Below are positions 47,901-51,331 of a stretch of 64,000 bases of DNA, one piece after another. Numbering within the stretch: the stretch's first letter is position 1; each line of letters begins with the position of its first letter. The position numbers and the translations under genes are program-made. Under the pieces are notes generated by a model that made no database searches, was not told the origin of the DNA, and saw only the letters and a program-made list of their open reading frames with translations. This DNA comes from Harmonia axyridis (Eukaryota > Arthropoda > Insecta > Coleoptera > Coccinellidae): assembly GCF_914767665.1 (NCBI RefSeq), contig NC_059502.1, forward strand, positions 13,516,001 to 13,580,000, given 5' to 3'.

Positions 47901-50092
47901 TTCCTCTATCTATGTTTATCGGCTAGATAATATCCTCAGATTTATGAAAGCTTCAAGTAGTAGTAGAAAATTTTGGATTGGTACCAAAATCGCACTAGAT
48001 GTGACGTTATTTCATACCTAAAGTGAATATACTATATCTCGGTGTTTTTCGAAAAAACTCATACTTAATAATTCGGATGTATTAAAATTTCGTCAATAAT
48101 ATATTTCAAGTAAGAACGGACAAATAAATCAGCAATTTCTCCATTTTCTCACCAGTATCAATTTCAGATACCACCCCCGAATATTGCATTATCATATAGA
48201 TAACTCCAATTACAGGTTCAGTGCTATAAATCAGCTGGTTATTGTTGGTGCGTCAACGAAGACACGGGAAAGAACATCCCCGGAACATCTGTGAAGAACG
48301 CAAACCCAAAATGCGATGATTTATTGGCGAACCCACGCCCCATGAAGGGATGTCCTGACGAGAAGAAGGCAGCCTTCTTGAAGGACCTGATGCAGTTCCT
48401 GCAGAACAAGATGAACACGACTTCGGCCTTTAACGATCTCATGTGGAAGGTTTCGAGAGAGGAACAAACGGCAAAACTGAGTTTCGTCATGTTGGACAAG
48501 AACAAGAACAAGATGTTGGATAAACACGAGTGGAAGGCGTTCAAAGATATGGTACTGGAGATGAGGACGTTCAGAAAATGCGGCAAAAAGTTGCCGAGGT
48601 ACTGTGATATAAACAGGGACAGACAGATCAGCATGACTGAGTGGTTGCTGTGTCTGAATGTTCAACAAGGTAAGCAGAATTTTTTAGAATTCCAAGTCGA
48701 CTCAATCAGGGATGTGAAATAAAAAAAATTCGTTGAAAAATGTACCATTATTCAGGTTTAATCTGCAGGGCCGCCGCCAGACATTATGGCGCCCCGGAAA
48801 AATAAAATTTTGCCGGCCTGTTCTGCCTAATTTATTCAGGGTGTTTCAAATAAAGTCGGCACCATTGCTAACTCCGTTATTATTGATGCTACGATGTCGG
48901 TTAAAGGGCAAACTAGTAGCATTTTAAGTGGTCTTCTCGATGCCGAAAACAAAACAAAAATTGACAGTCGCGTTGTCATAATATTTCATAAAATGATATT
49001 TTTTTCAATGGAACACCCTATATTTTTTCATGCATTTAGATTCGTAATAACATTCTCAACAACAAAGCTCATTTGACTTTTTTTCGTAAAGGTGAAAATA
49101 AGACAGATGTATTAATAGGAAACATTAATAACAAACGGATTTGATAAAGCGCTATAAAATATCGAGTAAATGGTCAAAAACACCGCCTTCTTGTTGAACA
49201 CATATTTGAGCCCTTCTATTGACACTATTGATTCACAAAATGAATGCGGCTAGCGGAATGGCTTTAAGATGGAAATTATCGTTTTGTGTATTAATATCAA
49301 ATAGCTTAGTGGTGTCGATTGAGTGGTGTTATATGATGATCACGGTTTTCACGAGTTCACATCCCAGCGCACTTTTTTCTTTTTACTGTCTTATCTTGCT
49401 GTCATCAACAAAATATTGTCATTCGTATAAGTACAAAAAATGGTTGTTTGGACAATCATGAGGGTTATTCGCCAAAACAAATAAGTTTTTTGTACTAGTG
49501 AAAGAAATGAATATTTCAAAATAAGTCGCTCATTTTCCACTTTAGGAAGAAAGGTGATATGAGCTTTGTTGTTGAGAATGTTATTACGAATCAAAATGCA
49601 TGAAAAAATAAAGGGTGTTCCATTGGAAAAATATCATTTTATGAAATATTTGGACAACGCGACTGTCAATTTTTTTTTTGTTTTCGGCTTCGAGAAGACC
49701 ACTAAAAATGCTACTAGTTTTCCCATTTAATCGACATCGTAGCATCAGTAATAACGGAGTTAGCAATGGTGCCGACTCAATTTGAATCAACCTGTATACA
49801 AATTATATCAACAACTCCACGAATTGCTTGCTTACAAGGCCGATTATGTTGACGGTAGAATGGATGAAGTGCTCTATGAACTTCGCGAACAGATTTTTTT
49901 TTTAAGAAATTTCTACAAATTGTGTCTACAAAGTGTTAAAAAAAAAGTCTGAAAAATTCGTTTCAAACTACTATATTCTAACAATGATTCAATTTTGTTT
50001 CAGCAACAGCTTCTTCACCAACCACTAGTCCCCGAAATATAACATCAAGATCTGGAAAGGAGAATCCACTGAGTATACTGAAAGCGGATTGA
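14885..50092 (+). CDS. magu: SMOC-family secreted calcium-binding protein (pentagone/magu type), six exons
   Basis: Exons: 14885-14938, 42663-43389, 44115-44201, 46167-46348, 48216-48669, 50004-50092. Phases agree throughout (0, 1, 1, 0, 1) and all introns are GT-AG; the product is 530 residues. Domain order: signal peptide (1-18), Kazal/follistatin-like with six Cys (about 21-68), thyroglobulin type-1 with CWCV (74-136), a basic linker, an EF-hand-pair (EC) module (156-260), an acidic linker, a second thyroglobulin domain with CWCV, a second EC module, and a Ser/Thr-rich tail. SMOC proteins are extracellular; Drosophila Pentagone regulates Dpp/BMP spread through heparan-sulphate proteoglycans such as Dally. 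A role in BMP gradient control is inferred from family, not seen here. Intron 1 is 27.7 kb and full of transposons. Confidence 0.88.
14945..16350 (+). other. magu: Start of intron 1, mostly unrecognised
   Basis: AT-rich intronic sequence with no coding signal. Near its end, 16212-16340 is a repeat shared with 10325-10505 (TTTTTCAAACAACAACAAAT then GTAGCGTCACT), a piece of a mariner-related element directly abutting the MITE at 16352. Confidence 0.5.
16352..16939 (+). mobile_element. THAP-MITE family, copy 1 (complete)
   Basis: A 588-bp element with terminal inverted repeats of about 30 bp: AGAGTAATAAACATAGATAG on the left, and the same read from the right end at 16937. On the minus strand, from ATG 16525-16527, it encodes MGHKRCVLCGETREMREIS. 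The Cys-x2-Cys start followed by an F-x-F-P-like stretch in another frame resembles the start of a THAP zinc finger, as found at the N-terminus of P-element transposases. Non-autonomous: no catalytic domain fits. Four more copies lie in this window. Confidence 0.75.
17000..17528 (+). other. magu: Intron 1 sequence, nothing recognised
   Basis: Low-GC intronic sequence without identifiable elements, leading into the compact hairpin at 17529. Confidence 0.35.
17529..17641. repeat. 113-bp long-arm hairpin
   Basis: The left arm begins ACCTCCATCTCTAACTTTAA and continues CTGACACCGTGAACCTAGCTG. The right arm read in reverse is ACCTCCAGTTCCATCTAACT then GACAACGTGAATTTAGCTGG. Arms are about 45 bp with bulges, around a loop of about 20 nt. 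It may be a tiny palindromic MITE or a transcribed hairpin; it lies in intron 1 of an expressed gene. No second copy seen. Confidence 0.6.
17642..20520 (+). other. magu: Intron 1 sequence with one dispersed repeat
   Basis: Contains copy 2 of the GGACGGAC repeat at about 18260-18460 (TTTCAAGTTTCTAGGTCCTT, then AAGTTATCGTGCTTACGG and GGACGGAC). The block TTTTCTATGGTTCTG near 18090 is shared with 6568. Otherwise unrecognised AT-rich sequence. Confidence 0.45.
20528..21095. mobile_element. Foldback MITE, family A copy 1
   Basis: The arms at about 20528-20605 (ACCATAAACATGCAAACGCC, TTGTTTTCGAG, GGGTGTTTCTTGTAGT) and about 21025-21095 (AAAACAAAGCGTTTGCGGGT...) are inverted repeats. The same arrangement recurs at 35790-36290. 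About 570 bp, no coding capacity. Confidence 0.6.
21100..22790 (+). other. magu: Intron 1 sequence, nothing recognised
   Basis: AT-rich sequence with short unsupported open frames and a T-rich homopolymer near 22111-22122. No element ends identified. Confidence 0.35.
22800..24015 (+). mobile_element. Decayed LINE, 3' part of reverse transcriptase
   Basis: Several frameshifted segments match the end of a LINE polyprotein in order: SKAYLVFIHLANAFETVKED (the palm F-x-D-L-x-K-A-F-D motif, decayed), VIRPVLTYGCETWDTR, then LRWWGHSHHMGR and a C-terminal NLWEDMKKNRKRSVMEAALI... DRIEWKEF. The same final motif type ends the fragment at 52614-52740. Multiple stops and shifts make it an old pseudogene. 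Confidence 0.75.
25196..25378 (+). pseudogene. hAT transposase C-terminal dimerisation domain, fragment
   Basis: An open stretch of 60 codons to TGA 25376-25378 contains FLSTPASSAPVERQFSRAAL followed by TVTKIRNRLGD. The signature is the PASSAP-x-ER-x-FS ... T-x-x-R-N-R-L of the hAT C-terminal (hATC) domain. The catalytic part is missing, so it is a relict. It supports the hAT call made from the element ends. Confidence 0.85.
25560..25745 (+). repeat. CAAGTCAAG-type low-complexity segment in the hAT element
   Basis: Short degenerate repeats of CTTGACTTGA / TCAAGTCAAG / CAAGCCAAG on both strands make the stretch partly self-complementary. It is subterminal to the right hAT end, where hAT elements commonly carry transposase-binding repeats. 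Confidence 0.5.
25820..26608 (+). other. magu: Intron 1 sequence, nothing recognised
   Basis: Non-coding sequence between the hAT element and the next MITE. No supportable feature. Confidence 0.35.
26609..27133 (-). mobile_element. THAP-MITE family, copy 2
   Basis: Inverted relative to copy 1. It starts at CAGATAGAGGCAGTATACGC (end truncated by about 16 bp) and runs to GACAAAATTTGCTCACTGAA. The coding strand here is plus: ATG 26992 opens MGHKKCVLCGKTRELSEIS then a stop. In the neighbouring frame the same DNA continues with an F-x-F-P-like stretch. The outer inverted repeat is lost on the right side. Confidence 0.7.
27134..27956 (+). other. magu: Intron 1 sequence, nothing recognised
   Basis: AT-rich spacer between two MITE copies. 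No coding or repeat signal found. Confidence 0.3.
27957..28491 (-). mobile_element. THAP-MITE family, copy 3
   Basis: Begins CATAGAGAAATAAACACAGA, close to the terminal repeat of copy 1 read from the other end, and is truncated at GTTGGGGACATGATG. The plus-strand ATG 28376 opens MGHKKCVFCGETRELSEIS and a stop follows. It shares the stop-plus-frame-change pattern with copy 2, showing that the fault predates amplification or that the block is a short exon. Confidence 0.7.
28492..29278 (+). other. magu: Intron 1 sequence, nothing recognised
   Basis: Contains an open frame of 70 codons at 28948-29160 with no signal peptide, domain or typical composition; I do not call it a gene. Confidence 0.3.
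29279..29552. mobile_element. 274-bp MITE with long inverted repeats (family B)
   Basis: The left end is TACAGGGTGATTGCCTATTA, and the right end read in reverse is TACAGGGTGATTCACCGTGA. The following 60 bp of each arm also match (GTTTATG-AAA-CTGATCATAATTT..., GAAAATTTGCATGTTGGG). Arms are about 85 bp with about 100 bp between. One end of a second copy (CCATAAACGTCACCATCGTG... then GTGAATCACCTGTATA) is at 38820-38888. Confidence 0.8.
29560..30996 (+). other. magu: Intron 1 sequence, nothing recognised
   Basis: AT-rich sequence with poly-T tracts near 30460 and 30805. No repeat end or coding signal I can support. Confidence 0.3.
30997..31577 (+). mobile_element. THAP-MITE family, copy 4 (complete)
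   Basis: Both terminal repeats are present: CTCAGAGTAATAAACATAGA at left and ...TATTAATTACTCTATGG at right. Same orientation and length class as copy 1. The minus-strand ATG 31170-31172 opens the same Cys-x2-Cys start. Left flanks of copies 1, 4 and 5 share GA-x-x-TCTC, suggesting the element or its target preference extends a few bases further out. Confidence 0.75.
31690..32110 (+). other. GC- and CpG-richer patch inside intron 1
   Basis: Base composition rises sharply compared with the surrounding intron, and CpG is common (CCCGACTTACGTC, GCAGCCGTTCAGTC, GAGTCGTGAGACGAGAGAGA, TCACGTGG). A TCAGTC initiator-like site is at about 31853. There is no long open frame. It could be an alternative first exon/promoter of the host gene or the relic of an unrecognised repeat. 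Confidence 0.3.
32215..33142 (-). mobile_element. DD41D mariner-type transposon, copy A (internally deleted)
   Basis: Ends are AGGGTGTTATTTTTAGAGCT at left and ...GTAAAAAAACACCCTT at right, which reads AAGGGTGTTTTTTTAC, so a short inverted end AGGGTGTT is shared with copy B at 47006-47884. The inner ends also match copy B over more than 100 bp (for example TTCAAGATGG at the start). Part of the N-terminal DNA-binding region is missing. Confidence 0.8.
32319..32990 (-). pseudogene. DD41D mariner transposase, N-terminally deleted
   Basis: Read on the minus strand, the catalytic residues are visible: FSDEAHF (first Asp, upstream of a frameshift near 32857), FQQDGATCHTARATIDLL (second Asp) and PSRSCDLTPLDYFLWGY (third Asp). 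Counting gives 41 residues between the second Asp and the Asp of TPLD, the spacing of the DD41D (rosa-like) group and not 34 as in classical mariner. The helix-turn-helix N-terminus is largely deleted and there is at least one frameshift, so it is inactive. The C-terminus MPEIIFKM is intact. Confidence 0.85.
33192..33860 (-). mobile_element. Mariner (DD34D type) fragment, decayed
   Basis: The minus strand carries pieces colinear with the mariner at 44395-45657: IGRIIGNDATSHFKMLESHG, VERRLFACEQLLAR, ARKIRKGFFHALL, then WWVQLGVVYYELLKLTETIT and DRYRTQLMRLSSALK. The catalytic C-terminal half and both ends are absent. It sits immediately beside the DD41D copy. Confidence 0.75.
33861..35785 (+). 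other. magu: Intron 1 sequence with one dispersed repeat
   Basis: Contains an inverted copy of the GGACGGAC family at 35500-35640 (ATCCGTCCG ... ACGATAACTCTCAAATGGAA). Otherwise unrecognised. Confidence 0.4.
35790..36290. mobile_element. Foldback MITE, family A copy 2
   Basis: Inverted arms of about 130 bp: left GGGTGTTTCTCGTAGTCG ... CAGTTTATCGAATTTTTAT; right ...AAAATTCGATAAACTGTTAT ... AAGAAACACCCTG. The outermost part GGGCCCGCAAACTC pairs with AAAGCGTTTGCGAGCC. Homologous to 20528-21095. No coding capacity. Confidence 0.75.
36550..37230 (+). mobile_element. Element termini and GC-rich unclassified patch
   Basis: At 36556 TACAGGGTGTTTCCAAATTA resembles the ends of the CAGGGTG MITE group but no partner end was found. 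At 36774 TACGAGGGCAATCCGATAAG looks like a mariner-type terminal repeat, again unpaired. From about 36880 to 37210 GC content is clearly raised (GCGACCTGCAGGCTGGCCGG) with no reading frame. Probably truncated transposons. Confidence 0.35.
37800..38815 (-). mobile_element. Mariner (DD34D type) copy 1, decayed
   Basis: The minus strand encodes, with frameshifts, an N-terminal piece (GERSGRPKEAVTDEKLKKVH ... ERVHHIIHKYLYMRKLCAKW), a first catalytic region in decayed form, and VLFHQDNAPCHKS ... LLHPPYSPDLAPSDF. The spacing from the Asp in HQDN to that in APSD is that of a D34D mariner. The reading frame is broken between the blocks. It abuts one end of a family B MITE at 38820, into which it may have inserted. 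Confidence 0.8.
38931..39240 (-). pseudogene. Unrecognised protein-like fragment, one frameshift
   Basis: Minus strand. One frame gives a basic stretch (KLNKVNGSLTKDWRKRFSKH) and the next frame continues for about 70 open codons (FIVRENWVEVKPRFGGKTLK, then LIQFQGVAWENELEEQIKDL) to TGA at 38931-38933. Composition is GC-richer than the neighbours and protein-like: a heptad-like charged C-terminus and no low complexity. No start codon and no family recognised. It may be a processed pseudogene or a transposon ORF remnant. Confidence 0.4.
39818..40027 (+). pseudogene. Unrecognised open stretch, possible exon or relict
   Basis: Open for 69 codons between stops with protein-like composition: HELPELYWTRGDRRISEIFY, then CEGQISLPTTSHASDIFYRR and IKDVILSLAVYINL. 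There is no ATG and no splice sites in good context. Not recognised. Could be a relict of a transposon or an old duplicated exon. Confidence 0.25.
40028..41662 (+). other. magu: Intron 1 sequence, nothing recognised
   Basis: AT-rich sequence with no supportable repeat, gene or RNA. Short open frames do not resemble proteins. Confidence 0.3.
41663..42548 (-). mobile_element. LINE-like polyprotein N-terminal region, truncated
   Basis: An open frame on the minus strand running from about 42548 (no genuine ATG; earliest residues LFAEFHRNYPELQVAEQRVA) to the stop at 41663, about 295 codons. It is hydrophilic, with Q/N/E-rich parts. The C-terminal half HWQKRLEDKVHSICQDIGRL ... ILDALKQKLSVYSERLRRY resembles the coiled region that precedes reverse transcriptase in many insect and invertebrate LINE polyproteins (family knowledge, not verified). 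No RT follows. It sits 110 bp upstream of exon 2 of the host gene, opposite in direction. Confidence 0.5.
42663..43389 (+). CDS. magu: SMOC-like gene, exon 2: Kazal, thyroglobulin-1 and first EC module
   Basis: Acceptor AG 42661-42662, phase 0. It starts DTCKPKACERK; CGSDGLTYPNRC is a textbook Kazal/follistatin motif and GPC ends it. The thyroglobulin domain follows with QC-x6-Y-x4-QC and GYCWCV. Then comes a strongly basic linker (GRKNKKSRKRSPSKK), a plausible heparan-sulphate-binding patch. The EC module has canonical EF-hand loops DNNSDGLLDKTE and DLNTDHIIKRDE. Donor GTAGGT at 43390; read-through would meet TAA at 43398-43400. Codon use here is far more GC-rich than in later exons. Confidence 0.92.
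43390..44114 (+). other. magu: Intron 2
   Basis: A GT-AG intron of 725 bp, phase 1, with no transposon recognised. Confidence 0.75.
44115..44201 (+). CDS. magu: SMOC-like gene, exon 3: acidic linker
   Basis: An 87-nt exon between CCAG and GTAGGT, phase 1 to phase 1, giving 29 residues: EGRGGNATIDSEEGEEEIES then PPHRSPPHG. It contains one N-glycosylation sequon (NAT). Being symmetrical in phase, it could be skipped without shifting frame, so isoforms lacking this linker are possible. Confidence 0.75.
44395..45657 (+). mobile_element. Mariner (DD34D type), near full length, decayed
   Basis: The terminal repeat TTAGGTGTACAACTTTGCTT then CCGCC at the left is matched by the right end, which in reverse reads ATAAGTGAACAACTTTGCTT then CCGCC. 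A TA precedes the left end. The inner 1.2 kb encodes a mariner transposase in broken frames: CREWFQRFKNGDFEVEDQ, LFACE-like, NGDEKWVHYDDSKRSKS (first Asp), KPNIHGCKVMLSIWWDQLGG, INARPHVGK (second Asp lost, D to I), EVAPSDYHLF (third Asp), then VKNWINSWIASKDQFF. Inactive. It lies in intron 3. Confidence 0.9.
46167..46348 (+). CDS. magu: SMOC-like gene, exon 4: start of second thyroglobulin domain
   Basis: Acceptor CCTAG at 46162-46166, phase 1; donor GTAAGC at 46349. Encodes an acidic connector (NTIHDDDSSEVHEEEPAN) and the first half of a thyroglobulin-1 domain (CLSDRQTAF ... PECTSDGRYQK). It is split from the CWCV half exactly at the K/V boundary, phase 0. Exon 5 completes the domain, which strongly supports the model. 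Confidence 0.85.
47006..47884 (+). mobile_element. DD41D mariner-type transposon, copy B, in the MITE
   Basis: Bounded by TA 47004-47005 and TA 47885-47886, a clean target duplication. Ends are ACGGGTGTTTTTTTTCGAGG and ...TAGCTCTAAAAAACACCCTT. It is homologous to copy A at 32215-33142 with a different deletion: the N-terminal segment (MNRLTPEQLLQIVQFYF then ENNGSVRNTYRALRPFY) is kept but the first-Asp region is gone. Confidence 0.9.
47118..47782 (+). pseudogene. DD41D mariner transposase, internally deleted
   Basis: ATG 47118 gives the start of a helix-turn-helix region. After the deletion near 47220, PEKLTVWCALWAGGIIGPYF follows in another frame. An in-frame TAA interrupts EL*FQQDGATCHTARA at about 47438. 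The rest (SRFGPVNWPPRSCDLTPLDY ... MPEIIFKM) is intact to TAA 47780-47782. Second and third Asp are present, the first is deleted. Inactive. Confidence 0.85.
48216..48669 (+). CDS. magu: SMOC-like gene, exon 5: end of thyroglobulin-2 and second EC module
   Basis: Acceptor TACAG, phase 0; donor GTAAGC at 48670, phase 1. VQCYKSAGYCWCVNEDTGK completes the second thyroglobulin domain and NPKC ends it. The EC module follows: helix-rich CPDEKKAAFLKDLMQFLQNK, then EF loops DKNKNKMLDKHE (Gly at position 6 replaced by Lys and acidic ligands reduced, probably weak calcium binding) and DINRDRQISMTE. Conserved CGKK and RYC flank the second loop as in the first EC module. Confidence 0.92.
48835..49797. 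mobile_element. Foldback element with ~235-bp inverted arms, in intron 5
   Basis: The left arm is 48835-49075 (TCAGGGTGTTTCAAATAAAG ... CTCAACAACAAAGCTCATTT). The right arm is about 49562-49797 (...GAGCTTTGTTGTTGAGAATG ... GGTGCCGACTCAATTTGAAT). Arms share long nearly identical stretches, for example TGCTAACTCCGTTATTATTG and its complement. The middle (about 490 bp) shows no transposase. It lies wholly inside the intron between exons 5 and 6. Confidence 0.85.
50004..50092 (+). CDS. magu: SMOC-like gene, exon 6: C-terminal tail
   Basis: Acceptor TTTCAG 49998-50003 with a strong pyrimidine tract, phase 1. Encodes ATASSPTTSPRNITSRSGKE then NPLSILKAD and TGA 50090-50092. One N-glycosylation sequon (NIT). 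A short Ser/Thr-rich tail after the EC module fits the family. The phase match with exon 5 and the stop support it. Confidence 0.8.
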
Positions 50093-50560
50093 TGCGTCAC
50101 TTCAAAATGTAAATTCCTAAAAGCAAACCAGTGTAAATTAGCGTTCCGTGAAGTTCCCGCCTGATTGTTTTCAATCGAGAGAGAAAAAAAAAACTCTGCC
50201 TCTAATGGATGTTGTAAAAAGTGAAATGTTGTGTGAAAAGACACAGCTTCGATGTGATTATTATGTTATAGTGTACAGCTTGTGAGTTCCCCCTATCCGA
50301 AGATGCATTTCCTGTGCTTATTTATTTGAGATCTCTTCTTTTTGTACTAATATTATACATTGATAAGATTTTAAAACATTGTTGTCTATGATTAATAGAA
50401 TCTTTGTTAAGACTATATTTTATTCCATTGGAATCCCAACTACCTAAAATACTCCATGTCGTGGTTCAGATTTCAAAGCTCTGTTTCAATGCCACATGTC
50501 AAATAGAACTGTCATCCGAAGTATATGTTTAGTGGAAGGTTCGCCATCATGGATATTTTA
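50093..50560 (+). other. magu: Probable 3' UTR of the SMOC-like gene
   Basis: Non-coding, AT-rich. No canonical AATAAA is obvious. It is followed by mariner debris from about 50600. Confidence 0.35.
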
Positions 50561-50604
50561 CTACTGCTGAATGTGTGAAAACTTAAAAAAATAAGTAGTA
50601 CTTA

Positions 50605-50892
50605 GTGAGCAGTAAGTAAGTATGTTTCGTGCATTACGGGCAGATTATGGTAGACAAAAGCACTCATCTCTGAGCGTACAATTTTAAGACAGTGAAAAAA
50701 TTCGAAGAGATTGGATCTGTTACTGATGTCTTGAGTTCCGTAGATCATCGAAATGCATGCTCGGCCCAAAATATTGCTAATGTAAGTGAAAATGTTGAAG
50801 ATGGTCCAAATTTATCCTCTTTGTCCTCGGCGCGCACAACATTTGGACCTCTCTTACGGCACACTCTTGTGCAATTTAGTTTGGTAAAGTGA
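50605..50892 (+). mobile_element. DD41D mariner N-terminal fragment
   Basis: MFRALRADYGRQKHSS, then in another frame VKKFEEIGSVTDVLSSVDHR ... AQNIANVSENVEDGPNLSSL. This is the helix-turn-helix region of the transposase group whose C-terminus is seen at 32319-32990 and 47118-47782 (compare VRNTYRALRPFY in copy B). The rest of the element is missing. Confidence 0.65.
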
Positions 50893-50894
50893 TT

Positions 50895-51331
50895 GGTCCG
50901 TATTCGAGTATCGACCAGAAATTGCTATTACAGATCTAACATGCACCAATTGCGCCCCCGGAGACCACAGATCTGTACATAAGTATATATTATGTGGACT
51001 CAAAAACTGACTTTACACAATGCTTCCCCCATTTTATTGATTTTATTTCTGCAGTAAAATCAGATAATAGACTTATTTCTAGAACTAGTAGTATTTTGAT
51101 AATTTGGCTCACAATACTGTAATAATTTTACATCTACTCCATAATGAGTACACACAGAGTTCATGTCTTTAATTTGAAATCAGTATATAGTATACTTTCT
51201 TATCCAATTCTCCAAAACTCTATGAAACATTCACCATTATTGACATTTCACAAAAACATCTCTGTCATGTTAATCTGAGTCTCGAAATCTTTGTCCTCAA
51301 TTTCTTTCACTGAAAATGTCGCTTGTAGGAA
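50895..51331 (+). other. Upstream region of ARMT1
   Basis: AT-rich spacer containing the presumed promoter and 5' UTR of the next gene. No TATA box or initiator I can support. Confidence 0.35.

Larger units (their letters stand above)
46462..47920 (+). mobile_element. THAP-MITE family, copy 5, split by a DD41D mariner
   Basis: The left part 46462-47005 starts CAGAGTAATAAACATAGATA and the right part 47885-47920 ends ...CTTCCTCTATCTATGTTTAT. In other copies these are joined as CATGTAAAAATTGCG; here CATGTA and TAAAAATTGCG flank the mariner. The ATG of the THAP-like start is mutated in this copy. Confidence 0.85.

Noticed and set aside
48239..48634. 131-codon minus-strand open frame opposite exon 5
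   Set aside because: Antisense shadow of the second EC module; no independent evidence of a gene.
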